The notes: generated from the sequence alone by a model not told the origin. Positions 43,157-52,626 are shown, numbered from the stretch's first letter. The stretch: DNA of 64,000 bases from Microbacterium sp. LCT-H2 (GCF_001866135.1 NZ_MODW01000003.1:124001-188000), one strand, 5' to 3'. A program made the numbers and translations.

Positions 43157-44131
43157 TCAACGGGCGAAGAGGCGGAAGGCACGGAAGTGCACGTCGGCCG
43201 CAGCGAGGGTGGCGACGTGCGCGCTGGTCACCCGGATCACCCGCCAGCCGGTGGTCCCGCGCACCCAGTCCTCGCGGATCTTCTCGTCGAGCACGACGCT
43301 CTCCGCGGTGCGGCCCCCGCGGAACTCGTCATCCAGGTACTTGTCCCGGCCGTCGCACTCCACGAAGGTGCGGGACTGGTCGACGGCGATGTCCAGCCAG
43401 AACCGACCGCCGCGCGGTGCGTCCACCGGCACCTGCAGCCGCGGTCTGCCGAAGCCGAGCTGATGGAGCCGGTACCGCGTCACGCTCTCCAGCGGAAGCT
43501 GCGCGCGACCGTCGGCCAGACTCACGATCCGGCGAGCCTGCACGATGCCGCGGAGCCGTGGACGACGCACCCGATCCGCGAGGTCCGCCAGGAGAGCCTG
43601 CTCCGCGGTGTCGTCGAACTCCCACGGGTCACCGCCGACCAGAGCGAGAGCGGCATCGGCTGCCGCGAGAGCCGCCTCCGGAGAGACCGTCCGGGCGAGG
43701 TCGACGACCGTCCGGGCGAGGGAGGTGCAGCGGATGCCGTCGCGCTCCACGATGTCGCCGGGTGAGACAGTGCCCTCGTGCCGCAGGATCCCGGACGTGC
43801 TGTGCCGACGGTCCGGTGGCGCCGTCACATGGACCCTCGTCGGACGCACCCGGTACAGCGGCAGTCCCCACAGCACCGCGGCCGAGGCATGCGAGAACAC
43901 AGGCCGAGTCCCCGAGGCCGCGAGGTCGGCGGCCACCACCTCCGCACGGTGCCGGGACTCCGGGGCGAGCTCACTCCAGGTCCGCAGCGCGAGGTACCAC
44001 CCCCGTCGCACGTGATGCAGCTGCCGCCCCTCCACCGCGGCGTGGAGCGTCCGAGACCCCCACCCCTCCTCCTCCAGCCGCCGACGGCCGAGGAGCATCC
44101 CCCGTATCTCGTCCACACTCACCTGTCTCAT
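43157..44131 (-). CDS. AbiEi-like winged-helix protein with C-terminal DUF559-type nuclease-like domain
   Basis: A 324-residue protein from the ATG at 44131. The N-terminal half is like AbiEi antitoxin/regulator proteins: VRRGWYLALRTWSELAPE, FSHASAAVLWGLPLYRV, VHVTAPPDRRHSTSGILRH and RCTSLARTVVDLARTVSPE are typical. The C-terminal part (about 240-315) contains FWLDIAVDQSRTFVECDGRDKY and VVLDEKIREDWVRGTTGWRVIRV, the DUF559/Vsr-type restriction-endonuclease-like fold with D...E.D and a basic stretch. No AbiEii toxin gene is beside it, so it is an orphan. Such stand-alone proteins are frequent in Microbacteriaceae. Function unknown. Confidence 0.75.
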   Translation of the reverse strand: MRQVSVDEIRGMLLGRRRLEEEGWGSRTLHAAVEGRQLHHVRRGWYLALRTWSELAPESRHRAEVVAADLAASGTRPVFSHASAAVLWGLPLYRVRPTRVHVTAPPDRRHSTSGILRHEGTVSPGDIVERDGIRCTSLARTVVDLARTVSPEAALAAADAALALVGGDPWEFDDTAEQALLADLADRVRRPRLRGIVQARRIVSLADGRAQLPLESVTRYRLHQLGFGRPRLQVPVDAPRGGRFWLDIAVDQSRTFVECDGRDKYLDDEFRGGRTAESVVLDEKIREDWVRGTTGWRVIRVTSAHVATLAAADVHFRAFRLFAR

Positions 44132-44238
44132 CCCCCCGACTCTCGCCCCTCCTCTCGCCACTCCCCCGCCTTCCCCCAGTTCCCCACACCCTTTCTCTCC
44201 CTTCCCGCTCCTGTGCAGGAAGACACCCCTCGCCCTCG

Positions 44239-44314
44239 GCCCACCCCCTTGCGTGCGAGCCACCCCCTTGCGCGCGTCCGTAGGGGGCCGGGATGCACGC
44301 AAGGGGGTGGGTCG
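44239..44314. repeat. Intergenic double-hairpin repeat, copy 4 of 6
   Basis: CCACCCCCTTGCGTGCG occurs twice as the left arms (44241 and 44260 area), with CACGCAAGGGGGTGGG as the right arm and TAGGGGGCCGGG inside. It is the only copy between divergent genes (AbiEi-like and YqaJ). Confidence 0.8.
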
Positions 44315-44371
44315 GGCGAGGGGGCGGCGTGTACGGCGGGAGCGGGGGTGGGGGAGAGTTAGAGTCTTCTG

Positions 44372-45052
44372 GTGACCCCGGAACTCCAAGCTCGCATCGT
44401 CGCGGACTCGCGCGACCGCGTGGCCTGGATGAGGGCACGATCGCGCGGCATCACGGCGACCGACGTCGCCGGACTCACCAGCGAGCGCTCGATCGCCCGT
44501 GCTGCTGACGCCAAGCTCGGCGGCGGGCCGCGGTTCGGCGGCAACGCCTACACCGACCACGGCCGGCGCCGCGAGCCGGAGATCGCCGCCTGGGTCGCGG
44601 CCACGCACGGCATCTTCCCCTCCTCCGCGCTGTTCCGCGCCGAGGTCGAGCACCGCCACCTGGCGACCCCCGATGGCATCTCGGTGGACGCGGATGGTCG
44701 CGTCAGCCTCGCGGAGATCAAGACCACCAACAAGGCCTTCCGGGGGATCCCCCGCACCTACCTGCGCCAGGTGTGGTGGCAGCAGCACGTGCTGGGTGCC
44801 GAGCGCACCCTGTTCGTGTGGGAGGAGCACGTCGACTTCTCCCCCATCCACGACGAGCCCCGCTGCGTATGGATCGATCGCGACGAGCGCGAGATCGCGA
44901 AGCTCGTCGGGCTCGCCACCGATCTCATCGACGAGCTGTACCGCCGCACGACCGGACGCACCGTCCCGGCCCGCTCCGCCTCCCCCGTGGATAGCCGCCG
45001 CGAGCAGCTCCGCGAGCGCGACGCCTTCCGCGCTCTCGCCCTCGCCGACTGA
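44372..45052 (+). CDS. YqaJ-family viral-recombinase-type exonuclease
   Basis: A 226-residue protein starting at a GTG (44372). It fits the YqaJ/lambda-exonuclease domain: RSRGITATDVAGLTSERSI, AYTDHGRRREPEIAAWVAA with the first acidic residue, LATPDGISVDADGRVSLAEIKTT with the D...ExK metal site, and YLRQVWWQQHVLGAERTLF. Members resect double-stranded DNA 5'-3' in phage recombination with a RecT-like annealer. No RecT gene or other phage gene is nearby, so this is a stand-alone chromosomal copy, possibly domesticated. Base composition is like its neighbours. Confidence 0.83.
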   Translation: MTPELQARIVADSRDRVAWMRARSRGITATDVAGLTSERSIARAADAKLGGGPRFGGNAYTDHGRRREPEIAAWVAATHGIFPSSALFRAEVEHRHLATPDGISVDADGRVSLAEIKTTNKAFRGIPRTYLRQVWWQQHVLGAERTLFVWEEHVDFSPIHDEPRCVWIDRDEREIAKLVGLATDLIDELYRRTTGRTVPARSASPVDSRREQLRERDAFRALALAD

Positions 45053-45093
45053 GTCGACCGAAGCCCCGCAGCCGCCGGGACGCTCACTCTCCG

Positions 45094-45978
45094 TCAGGGT
45101 TCGCGAGAGAGCACGCGGGCCGCCTCCCCCGCGACCTCGGACGCGATCGTGTCGAGGAGCGCGGAGCGCAGGTTCCATTGCTGCCAGTACAGCGCCACGC
45201 GCAGGGTCGGACCGCCGAGCGCCACGAGACCGGGCACCTCCTGCAGTCGCGGCACCATCCCCCATCCGAGGCCGAGACCGACCGCGAGCGCATAGTCGTG
45301 CGATGCGGGCACGTAGTGCCGGGGAACGCCGGCCGCCGGCACCCCCCGCGCGGCCAGCCACTCGTGCTGCAGGGTGTCCCGGCGGTCGAAATCGACGAAC
45401 GGCGCGCGCGCCAGAGCATCCCGGGTCACCCCGTCCGGGAACCAGCGACGGGCATAGGCGGGTTCGGCCATGGCGCGGTATTCGAGCACGCCGAGCGCCG
45501 TGACCGTGCAGCCTGCGACCGCCGTGGCCTCGCTCGTCACCGCCGCCATGACCGTGCCCGATTCGAGCAGGCGGGCGGTGAAGTTCTGATCGTCGCGGTG
45601 CAGGTCGACATCGATGTCGTGCGCGGCGGAGAGCCGGGCCATCGGAGCCAGGAACCAGGTCGCCATCGAATCCGCGTTGACGGCGAGCGGCACGCTGATG
45701 CGCCGCCCCTCGGCACTCCCCTCGATTCCGACTCCCGCGAGAGCATCCTCTTCGAGGAGGGCGATCTGCCGCGCGAGCCGCACGACGGATTCTCCCGCCT
45801 CGGTGAGGCGGACCGGCTTGCTGCGCACGAGGAGGATCCGTCCGAGGTGCTGCTCCAGCGCCTTGAGACGCTGACTGACCGCCGACGGGGTGACCTGCAG
45901 CCGACGCGACGCGGCATCGAGGGTGCCCTCGTCGGCGACGGCGGCAAGCGTGGCGGCGAGCTCCGGGTCGATCCTCAC
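45094..45978 (-). CDS. lysG: LysR-family regulator of the LysG/ArgP type
   Basis: A 294-residue regulator. I choose the GTG at 45978, which gives RIDPELAATLAAVADEGTLD and the family length; no ribosome site precedes it, so it may be leaderless. The helix-turn-helix is ASRRLQVTPSAVSQRLKALE (about 26-45), followed by the LysR effector domain. It is divergent from a LysE-type exporter gene with 69 bp between starts, the classic lysG-lysE arrangement in which LysG with bound lysine, arginine or histidine switches on the exporter. Confidence 0.93.
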   Translation of the reverse strand: MRIDPELAATLAAVADEGTLDAASRRLQVTPSAVSQRLKALEQHLGRILLVRSKPVRLTEAGESVVRLARQIALLEEDALAGVGIEGSAEGRRISVPLAVNADSMATWFLAPMARLSAAHDIDVDLHRDDQNFTARLLESGTVMAAVTSEATAVAGCTVTALGVLEYRAMAEPAYARRWFPDGVTRDALARAPFVDFDRRDTLQHEWLAARGVPAAGVPRHYVPASHDYALAVGLGLGWGMVPRLQEVPGLVALGGPTLRVALYWQQWNLRSALLDTIASEVAGEAARVLSREP

Positions 45979-46047
45979 ATCAGTGATGCTAATGGTGCGG
46001 AAGGAATCTTCGCTGCACCTCATGCTCAGCCCCCATAGGCTCGACAC

Positions 46048-46701
46048 ATGCTCACTGTCCTCGCCGGTCTCGGCCTCGGCCTGTCGCTCATCGTCGCGAT
46101 CGGCGCGCAGAACGTCTTCGTGCTGCGCCAGGGGATGCGGCGCGAGCACGTCCTCGCCGTCGTGATCGTCTGCGCCCTCTCCGACGCCGTGCTGATCATC
46201 GCCGGCGTCGCCGGGCTCGGGTTCCTGTTGTCCGCCGCACCCTGGCTCGTCGTCGTGGCGCGCTGGGCGGGGGCGCTGTTCCTGCTCGGATACGGACTGC
46301 TCGCGGCGCGGCGGGCCTGGCGGGGCGGCGAGGAGCTGGTGGTCGACGGGGGCGACGCACCGGTCCTCGAGTCGTCCGGGGGCACCGGCACGCTCACCCG
46401 CACCCGCCTCGCCCCGGTGATCCTCACGACGCTGGCGTTGACGTGGCTGAACCCGCATGTGTACCTCGACACGGTGCTGATGCTCGGCTCGATCGCGGCG
46501 ACGCACGGGGAGGAACGGTGGCTGTTCGCCGCCGGCGCGGTCGCCGCGAGCCTTCTCTGGTTCACCGCTCTCGGCTTCGGCGCCCGCTACCTCGGACGGT
46601 GGCTGCGCACCCCGCGCTCCTGGCGGATCCTCGACGCGGTGATCGCGGTCGTGATGATCACGCTGGCGGTGAGCCTCGTGCTCCCGGTGCTGGGCGCCTA
46701 G
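46048..46701 (+). CDS. lysE: LysE/ArgO-type basic amino-acid exporter
   Basis: A 217-residue membrane protein with six helices. IVAIGAQNVFVLRQGMRREHV (about 13-33) is the LysE family signature, and LTWLNPHVYLDTVLMLGSIA carries the conserved Asn-Pro of helix 4. It expels excess lysine or arginine, for example after uptake of peptides. Divergent from the lysG regulator. The adjacent lysC at 5-6 kb is far away and separately controlled. Confidence 0.94.
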   Translation: MLTVLAGLGLGLSLIVAIGAQNVFVLRQGMRREHVLAVVIVCALSDAVLIIAGVAGLGFLLSAAPWLVVVARWAGALFLLGYGLLAARRAWRGGEELVVDGGDAPVLESSGGTGTLTRTRLAPVILTTLALTWLNPHVYLDTVLMLGSIAATHGEERWLFAAGAVAASLLWFTALGFGARYLGRWLRTPRSWRILDAVIAVVMITLAVSLVLPVLGA

Positions 46702-46705
46702 CCCC

Positions 46706-47071
46706 TCACGCCGCGTCGATCTGCGACACCCGCGCCCGGATGAGCGCGCGGACCGCCTCCACCGGCAGGGGATGCTCCGGCTGGAACCGGATCGTCCCCT
46801 TGTCGAGGCTGACCCCGGGGTGACCTGCGAGGAGTTCCGCCACGGCAGCGACCGCCACGGGGCTGAACGGGTAGACGCCGATGTGCTTCTTCGCACGCAT
46901 CACCGAGAGCAGCGGCTTGCCGGCGTACACGAGCGCCGGCATGCCGTAGCCCTTGCCCTGCTCCGCCTCCGGTACCTCCTCCGTGGCGATCCCATACACG
47001 CCATCGATCACCGCACGATCCGCGGCGTCGAGGTCGGTCAGATAGTCGTCGATGGTGCCCACGCACCGCAT
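46706..47071 (-). CDS. DUF1801-family small protein
   Basis: A 121-residue protein from the ATG at 47071; the GTG at 47062 has a better ribosome site and is an alternative start. The fold (YDHG/frataxin-like) is shown by [49 protein letters not shown] (key residues [12 protein letters not shown]) and [19 protein letters not shown]. Family members include proteins annotated as iron chaperones, but their function is not established. It lies 4 bp from the convergent lysE stop. Confidence 0.8.
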   Translation of the reverse strand: MRCVGTIDDYLTDLDAADRAVIDGVYGIATEEVPEAEQGKGYGMPALVYAGKPLLSVMRAKKHIGVYPFSPVAVAAVAELLAGHPGVSLDKGTIRFQPEHPLPVEAVRALIRARVSQIDAA

Positions 47072-47102
47072 CCTGCCATCGAATCCCGTCGGGGTCGAGG
47101 GC

Positions 47103-47906
47103 TCACGCGCCGTCGAGGGGCCGGAGGATGCGGGTGAGGAACCGTTGCGTGCGCTCGTGCTGCGGGGCGCTGAAGAGCTCGGCGGGCGGCCCCTGCTCCA
47201 CGACGACACCGCCATCCAGGAAGAGCACGTGGTCTGCGGCCTCGCGAGCGAAGCTCAGCTCGTGGGTGACGACGGCCATCGTCCATCCCTCGTCGGCGAG
47301 CTCCTTGATGACGAGCAGCACCTCTCCCACGAGCTCCGGGTCGAGCGCGCTCGTCGGCTCGTCGAACAGCAGCAGGTCCGGCTGCAGGGCCAGCGCCCGC
47401 ACGATGCCCACCCGCTGCTGCTGCCCGCCGGAGAGCTGATGCGGCCGCGCGTCCGCCTTGTCGGCGAGACCGACCCGGGCGAGCAGCGCCTGAGCCTCGG
47501 CGACGACGTCGTCCTTCGGACGGCCCTGCACCCGCCACGGCCCTTCGATCACGTTCTCCAGCACGGTCAGGTGCGGGAAGAGGTTGTGGTGCTGGAAAAC
47601 CATCGCCGACCGGTCGCGCAAGGCGAGCCGCTGCTGCTTCGCGACGCGGGGCTTCGGGCGGACCTCCGGTGCGAAGTCGATCTCCGGACCCCCGGCCATC
47701 GCGATGGTGCCGGCGTCCGGCGTCTCCAGGCCGTTCAGGGCCCGCAAGACGGTCGTCTTGCCAGAGCCGCTCGGCCCGATGAGCACCACGACCTCGCCGC
47801 GGTGCAGGGTGAGGTCGAAGCCGCGGAGCACCTCGGTGGCGCCGAAGCTCTTGTGCAGCCCGCGGGCGGTGAGCAGCGGTCCGGTCGTGGGGTCAGTGCG
47901 CGACAC
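47103..47906 (-). CDS. Amino-acid ABC transporter ATP-binding protein
   Basis: A 267-residue polar-amino-acid transporter ATPase (GlnQ/HisP type). Walker A is [19 protein letters not shown], the signature [17 protein letters not shown], Walker [21 protein letters not shown], and the H-loop [21 protein letters not shown] short insert ([18 protein letters not shown]) lies between Walker A and the Q-loop. It starts with GTG at 47906 inside the end of the permease gene (14-bp overlap). Last gene of a binding protein-permease-ATPase operon. Confidence 0.95.
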   Translation of the reverse strand: MSRTDPTTGPLLTARGLHKSFGATEVLRGFDLTLHRGEVVVLIGPSGSGKTTVLRALNGLETPDAGTIAMAGGPEIDFAPEVRPKPRVAKQQRLALRDRSAMVFQHHNLFPHLTVLENVIEGPWRVQGRPKDDVVAEAQALLARVGLADKADARPHQLSGGQQQRVGIVRALALQPDLLLFDEPTSALDPELVGEVLLVIKELADEGWTMAVVTHELSFAREAADHVLFLDGGVVVEQGPPAELFSAPQHERTQRFLTRILRPLDGA

Positions 47907-48558
47907 GGCTGTCGAGCCTCCTCTCCAGGGCGCTCTGCCCGAAGGAGAGCACCAGGCAGATCACCCAGTAGACGAGCGCCGCGGCAAGATACACCACCAT
48001 GAACTCAAGTGTGGTGGAGGCGATCTGCTGCGCCACCTTGAACAGCTCCGTCACGAGGATCAGCGACGTGAGGGAAGTGTCCTTCACGAGCGAGATGAAC
48101 GTGTTGGACAGCGGCGGCACCGACACCCGGGCGGCCTGCGGCAGGATGATGCGGGTCAGCGTGCGGGTGCGGTTCATCCCGACCGTGTACGCGGCCTCCC
48201 ACTGCCCCTTCGGCACCGAGAGGATCGCCGCCCGCACGACCTCGGCGCCGTAGCCGCCGACGTTGAGCGAAAGGGCGATGATGGCGCTCGGCCACGGATC
48301 GAGGGTCACCCCGACGGACGGCAGTCCGTAGAAGATCACGAAGAGCTGCACGAGCATCGGCGTTCCGCGGATCACCGAGATGTAGAACCGCGCGATGCCG
48401 GACACGACCGGATGCACCGAGATCCGCATCAGCGCCATGCCGATCGCGATCACGAGCCCCAGGGCGAACGACACCAGGGCGAGCGGGATCGTCGCCGTCA
48501 GCCCCGCCCAGGCGATCGGGCCGAGCGAGGAGAAGAAGAGCTCCCAGGGATTCTGCAT
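47893..48558 (-). CDS. Amino-acid ABC transporter permease
   Basis: A 221-residue permease of the His/Glu/Gln family with five helices. The EAA loop AAYTVGMNRTRTLTRIILPQAARV (about 141-163) and YISVIRGTPMLVQLFVIFYGLP (about 57-78) are signatures of the family. It overlaps the ATPase gene by 14 bp and starts 3 bp after the binding-protein stop. Substrate is probably a polar amino acid; cystine or glutamine are both possible. Confidence 0.94.
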   Translation of the reverse strand: MQNPWELFFSSLGPIAWAGLTATIPLALVSFALGLVIAIGMALMRISVHPVVSGIARFYISVIRGTPMLVQLFVIFYGLPSVGVTLDPWPSAIIALSLNVGGYGAEVVRAAILSVPKGQWEAAYTVGMNRTRTLTRIILPQAARVSVPPLSNTFISLVKDTSLTSLILVTELFKVAQQIASTTLEFMVVYLAAALVYWVICLVLSFGQSALERRLDSRVAH

Positions 48559-48561
48559 CGC

Positions 48562-49377
48562 CTACTGCGAGACGTCTTCGCCGAAGTACTTCTCGCTGAT
48601 CTCGGCCAGGGTGCCGTCGGCCCGGAGCTTGTCGAGCGCTTCGTCGACCGCATCGACGAGCGCCTCCTTGTCCTTCGTGAACACGAAGGCCTGCTCCCCG
48701 GCTTCGTCGGTCTCCGCGGCGATCTTCAGGCCCGTCGGGCTGTTGGTCGTCTCATAGTCGAGGAAGGTCAGCTTGTCGTTGACGGTCGCGTCCACACGCC
48801 CCTGGCGGAGGAGCTCCACGGCCTGCGCCCAGCCCTCGACGCCCTCGACCTTGGCGCCGGACTCTGTGGCCAGCTCGTACCAGTTGCTCGTGAGGGATTG
48901 GGCCGTCGTCTTGCCCTCGAGGTCGTCGAAGGACGAGATGGAGTCGTCGTCCTCCTTGACCACGATCACGCCGGGCGACACCGTGTACGGGGCGCTGAAG
49001 AGGTACTTGGCCTCGCGCTCGTCGTTGATCGACACCTGGTTCGCGATCACGTCGAAGCGGCCGGCATCGAGTCCCGCGAAGATCGCGTCCCACTGCGTCT
49101 CCTGGAACTCGACCTTCAGGCCGAGCTCGTCGGCGACGGCCTGGATGATCTCGACGTCGTAGCCGGTGAGGTCACCGGAGCCGCCGTCGTCGTGGAAGCT
49201 GAACGGGCGGTAGGTGCCCTCGGTCGCGACCGTCAGCGTGCCGTCCTTCACCAGGCCGAAGTCGGAGCCGGCGGCGCTCTCGCCGTCGGTGCTCGTGGGC
49301 GTGCTCGATCCGCTGCAGGCGGTCAGGGCCGCGGCGGCGACGACGAGTGCGGTGACGGCGATGAGACGACGGGACAT
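48562..49377 (-). CDS. Amino-acid ABC transporter substrate-binding lipoprotein
   Basis: A 271-residue lipoprotein. The signal peptide ends in AALTAC (lipobox, Cys about 21), followed by a Ser/Thr-rich linker. The family 3 solute-binding signature FSFHDDGGSGDLTGYDVEII and VEFQETQWDAIFAGLDAGRFDVIANQVSI are present, the latter typical of cystine/polar amino-acid binding proteins. Start ATG at 49377 with AGGAGGG upstream. First gene of the three-gene importer; the ATPase and permease follow on the same strand. Confidence 0.94.
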   Translation of the reverse strand: MSRRLIAVTALVVAAAALTACSGSSTPTSTDGESAAGSDFGLVKDGTLTVATEGTYRPFSFHDDGGSGDLTGYDVEIIQAVADELGLKVEFQETQWDAIFAGLDAGRFDVIANQVSINDEREAKYLFSAPYTVSPGVIVVKEDDDSISSFDDLEGKTTAQSLTSNWYELATESGAKVEGVEGWAQAVELLRQGRVDATVNDKLTFLDYETTNSPTGLKIAAETDEAGEQAFVFTKDKEALVDAVDEALDKLRADGTLAEISEKYFGEDVSQ

Positions 49378-49515
49378 GGACCCTCCTGGGGCGAGAAAGC
49401 GCGGATGCGAGTTTACGCGACGACCGCGGGAACTCCCCCACAGTACGCGTCGCCTCCGACCTTCCCCGCATTGGATGACGCCGGATGTCGGGGGCGCGAC
49501 GCCTCCGGGAACGCA

Positions 49516-49545
49516 GAACGCCCCCGGGCGGACCCGGGGGCGTTC
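49516..49545. terminator. Terminator hairpin downstream of rplA
   Basis: GAACGCCCCCGGG (49516-49528) and CCCGGGGGCGTTC (49533-49545) form a perfect 13-bp stem with a 4-base loop, 31 bp past the rplA stop. On the minus strand it is followed by TGCGTTCCCGGAG, so there is only a weak U-tract. Confidence 0.75.
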
Positions 49546-49575
49546 GGTGCGACGGGTGCGAGACCCGGCGACGCG

Positions 49576-50265
49576 TCAGATGGCGTTGACGTCCAGCGGG
49601 ATGCCGGGGCCGAACGTGGTCGACACCGCACCCTTCTGGATGTAACGGCCCTTGGCGCTGGACGGCTTGAGGCGGACGATCTCCTCGAGAGCGGCGTCGA
49701 TGTTCTCGTTCAGCTGCTCGGCCGAGAACGAGGCCTTGCCGATGACGAAGTGCACGTTGGCGTGCTTGTCGACGCGGAACTCGATCTTTCCGCCCTTGAT
49801 CTCCTCGACGGCCTTGGCCGGGTTCGGAGTCACGGTTCCGGTCTTCGGGTTCGGCATCAGGCCACGGGGACCGAGCACCTTGCCGAGACGGCCGACCTGG
49901 CCCATGAGCTCCGGGGTCGAGACCGCGGAGTCGAAGTTGGTCCAGCCGTCGGCGACCTTCTGGATGAGCTCGGCACCGCCGACCTCATCGGCGCCGGCCG
50001 CGATCGCAGCCTCGGCCGCGGGGCCGGTGGCGAACACGATGACGCGGGCGGTCTTACCGGTGCCGTGGGGCAGGATGACGGTGCCGCGCACCATCTGGTC
50101 CGCCTTGCGGGGGTCGACGGCGAGCTTCAGCGCGACCTCGACGGTCGAGTCGAACTTCGCCGAACCGGTCTCCTTCGCGAGCGCGACGGCCTCGGACGGC
50201 GTGTAGAAACGGTCTGCCTCGATCTTCTCGGCGGCAGCCTTGTAAGCCTTGGACTTGGTAGCCAT
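49576..50265 (-). CDS. rplA: 50S ribosomal protein L1
   Basis: Binds 23S rRNA at the E-site stalk and represses its operon. The 229-residue protein from the ATG at 50265 starts [20 protein letters not shown] and includes [42 protein letters not shown] (the most conserved segment) and [18 protein letters not shown]. Full length. It follows rplK by 11 bp. Confidence 0.98.
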   Translation of the reverse strand: MATKSKAYKAAAEKIEADRFYTPSEAVALAKETGSAKFDSTVEVALKLAVDPRKADQMVRGTVILPHGTGKTARVIVFATGPAAEAAIAAGADEVGGAELIQKVADGWTNFDSAVSTPELMGQVGRLGKVLGPRGLMPNPKTGTVTPNPAKAVEEIKGGKIEFRVDKHANVHFVIGKASFSAEQLNENIDAALEEIVRLKPSSAKGRYIQKGAVSTTFGPGIPLDVNAI

Positions 50266-50276
50266 GATTATTCTCC

Positions 50277-50708
50277 TCAGCCCTCGACCGTGATGCCCAT
50301 GGAACGGGCGGTGCCGGCGATGATCTTCGAGGCGGCCTCGATGTCGTTCGCGTTCAGGTCGGCCTGCTTCTGCTCGGCGATCTGACGGACCTGGTCCTTG
50401 GTGATCTTGCCGACCTTGACGGTGTGCGGGGTGGCCGAGGCCTTCTGCACGCCGGCCGCCTTCTTGATGAGCTCCGCCGCGGGCGGGGTCTTCAGGACGA
50501 AGGTGAAGCTGCGGTCCTCGTAGACGGTGATCTCGACGGGGATGACGTTGCCGCGCTGCGACTCGGTCGCGGCGTTGTACGCCTTGCAGAACTCCATGAT
50601 GTTGACGCCATGCTGACCGAGCGCGGGGCCGATCGGCGGCGCCGGGTTGGCGGCACCGGCGTTGATCTGAAGCTTGATCAGGCCGGTCACCTTCTTCTTC
50701 GGTGCCAT
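50277..50708 (-). CDS. rplK: 50S ribosomal protein L11
   Basis: Part of the GTPase-associated centre and target of thiopeptide antibiotics together with 23S rRNA. The 143-residue protein from the ATG at 50708 contains [30 protein letters not shown] and [20 protein letters not shown] (key blocks [18 protein letters not shown]). It ends [12 protein letters not shown]. Length and order (secE-nusG-rplK-rplA) are standard; 264 bp with a terminator and a repeat separate it from nusG, so rplKA has its own promoter. Confidence 0.98.
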
Positions 50709-50845
50709 TCTCTTTCCTTTCCTCGAGGCGGATGCGAGCATCCGCTTCTCCCACGGCTCCGGCCTCTCCGGCCCGTGGTCGTCTCTGTGCACGCCGAAGC
50801 GGCACACAAACCACGTAAGTCTACCCGATCACTCCCCCACTCGCG

Positions 50846-50921
50846 AGCCGGCCCCTTTCGCGCGAGCCGGCCCTGTGCGTGCGTCCGCAACGGGCCGGGA
50901 GACACGAAAGGGGGTGGGGCG
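50846..50921. repeat. Intergenic double-hairpin repeat, copy 5 of 6
   Basis: GAGCCGGCCCCTTTCGCGCG and GAGCCGGCCCTGTGCGTGCG are the left arms; ACGGGCCGGG and CACGAAAGGGGGTGGGGC the right arms. It lies between the rplK start and the nusG terminator. Confidence 0.78.
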
Positions 50922-50924
50922 GGG

Positions 50925-50962
50925 GAAAAGAGAACGGCCGCCTCGGAAGAGGCGGCCGTTCT
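50925..50962 (-). terminator. Intrinsic terminator of nusG
   Basis: On the minus strand AGAACGGCCGCCTC pairs with GAGGCGGCCGTTCT (50931-50962, 14-bp perfect stem, 4-base loop) and is followed by CTTTTCCCCC. It starts 10 bp past the nusG stop. Confidence 0.88.
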
Positions 50963-50972
50963 CGTGACAGTG

Positions 50973-52007
50973 TCAGATCATCTTGGTGACCTGGTCGAAC
51001 GACAGCTCGACCGGGGTCTCGCGCTCGAAGAGGGAGACGAGCACCGTGAGCTTGCCGCTCTCGGGCTTGATCTCGCTGATCGAACCCGGAAGACCCGCGA
51101 ACGAGCCCTCCTTGATCGTGATGGTCTCGCCGACCTCGAAGTCGACCTCGGCGGGAAGCGGACGGGCGACGGCGACGCCCCCCTTGGCCGCGATGTTCTT
51201 GGCGGTCGGGACGTCCTTGACCTCGACGAGGGACTTCAGCATGTTGAAGGCCTCTTCGAAGCGCAGCGGCGTCGGGTTGTGCGCGTTGCCCACGAAGCCG
51301 GTGACGCCGGGGGTGTGCCGCACGACCGACCAGGTGTCTTCCGTGAGCTCCATGCGCACCAGCACGTAGCCGGGGATGCGCACGCGGGTGACCATCTTGC
51401 GCTGGCCGTTCTTGATCTCGACGACGTCCTCCATCGGGACCTCGACCTGGTAGATCTCGTCCTCGACCTCGAGCGTCGACTTGCGCTGCTCGATGTTCGC
51501 CTTGACCTTGCGCTCGAAGCCGGCGTACGAGTGGATGACGTACCACTTGCCCGGGAGCATGCGCAGGTCCATGCGGAAGGCCTCGTACGGGTCTTCCTCG
51601 GACGCCGATTCGTCCTCGTCCGACTCGGCGGCGGGACGGTCGTCCTCGCCGTTCACGTCGGGACCCTCGTACGGGGTGACCTCGTCGGCTGCTTCGGCCT
51701 CCTGCTCCGCGACCTCTTCGGCCACGGAATCGTTGAGGACCTCGGCGGCGGCTTCGGACTCCGCGGCTTCGTCCAGGTTCAGAGCGTCGTTCACGATGGC
51801 GTCCGCCTCCGGGTCGTCGATGTCGATGTCGATGTCTTCCGTCTCCTGCTCGCCGTCCTCGTCCTCGACGTGGACCGCGACGTGCTCGGCAGAGGTGACC
51901 GAGAGCTCCTCGGCGGCGAGCACGTTGCCCTCCTGGGCCTCGTCCTCCTCGCTGGACTGCTCTGCGGCGGTCGCCCAGTCGGCGTCGTCGGAATATCGTT
52001 CAGACAC
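50973..52007 (-). CDS. nusG: Transcription termination/antitermination factor NusG with long acidic N-terminal extension
   Basis: Binds RNA polymerase and ribosome or Rho. At 344 residues it is far longer than the ~180-residue E. coli protein. The first ~150 residues are a low-complexity acidic extension ([55 protein letters not shown]) common in actinobacterial NusG. The NGN domain begins at [20 protein letters not shown] (about 172) and has [10 protein letters not shown]; the KOW domain carries [20 protein letters not shown] (about 288-307). Start GTG at 52007. Downstream of secE by 42 bp. Confidence 0.96.
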   Translation of the reverse strand: MSERYSDDADWATAAEQSSEEDEAQEGNVLAAEELSVTSAEHVAVHVEDEDGEQETEDIDIDIDDPEADAIVNDALNLDEAAESEAAAEVLNDSVAEEVAEQEAEAADEVTPYEGPDVNGEDDRPAAESDEDESASEEDPYEAFRMDLRMLPGKWYVIHSYAGFERKVKANIEQRKSTLEVEDEIYQVEVPMEDVVEIKNGQRKMVTRVRIPGYVLVRMELTEDTWSVVRHTPGVTGFVGNAHNPTPLRFEEAFNMLKSLVEVKDVPTAKNIAAKGGVAVARPLPAEVDFEVGETITIKEGSFAGLPGSISEIKPESGKLTVLVSLFERETPVELSFDQVTKMI

Positions 52008-52049
52008 GTTGCTTCTTCTCCATAGCTGCGGCGGTTGCCGCGGGGGTCA

Positions 52050-52322
52050 TCAGCCAGGGATTCCGAACACGTAGTGCGTCAGGAGCCCGAAGACGTAGTC
52101 GAGACCGTAGACGATGCCCATGACGATCAGGACGAAGACGAGCACCACACCCGTGAACTTGAAAAGCTCCTTGCGGGTCGGGGTGACGACCTTGCGCAGT
52201 TCGGCGATGACCTGGCGGATGAACAGGGCGATGCCCCCGAAGAACCGGGAGAAGGGGTTGCCCTTCTTCTGGCGCGTGGCGCCGGCCGCGACGACGTCGC
52301 CGCGCGGTTCGTCCTGATCCAT
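52050..52322 (-). CDS. secE: Preprotein translocase subunit SecE
   Basis: Essential part of the SecYEG channel. The 90-residue protein has a charged N-terminus and one transmembrane helix (about 55-78, FTGVVLVFVLIVMGIVYGLD), preceded by the conserved amphipathic stretch IRQVIAELRKVVTPTRKELF. Single-helix SecE is usual for Gram-positives. ATG at 52322; lies between tRNA-Trp and nusG as in many actinobacteria. Confidence 0.96.
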   Translation of the reverse strand: MDQDEPRGDVVAAGATRQKKGNPFSRFFGGIALFIRQVIAELRKVVTPTRKELFKFTGVVLVFVLIVMGIVYGLDYVFGLLTHYVFGIPG

Positions 52323-52361
52323 CCTGAATGTACCTTTCGTGTGTCAGCGTGCGCTGACGCG

Positions 52362-52434
<73 letters not shown>

Positions 52435-52626
52435 AGAGACCCGGAGGTCTCGGGGATGCCCTCCCCACCCTGCCACCGGCCGATGTCGTAGACGCCAGGC
52501 ACGGCGAAAGAATGCAGAGAACAACTGCTCACCAAGCATACGGCATCGATCCGGTGGTGCCGAACAGGAAGCGGAACCGGCGTTGTTGCTAGGCTCGGCG
52601 GGCGGACGAAGCAGGAAGGGACGCAT

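Noticed and set aside
43157..44131. Complete AbiE toxin-antitoxin system
   Set aside because: No AbiEii nucleotidyltransferase gene is on either side; the neighbours are rplJ and a divergent exonuclease gene.
45979..46023. Upstream start for the LysR regulator to give a longer N-terminus
   Set aside because: It would add residues before the conserved first helix and run into the lysE promoter area; the GTG at 45978 gives the family length.
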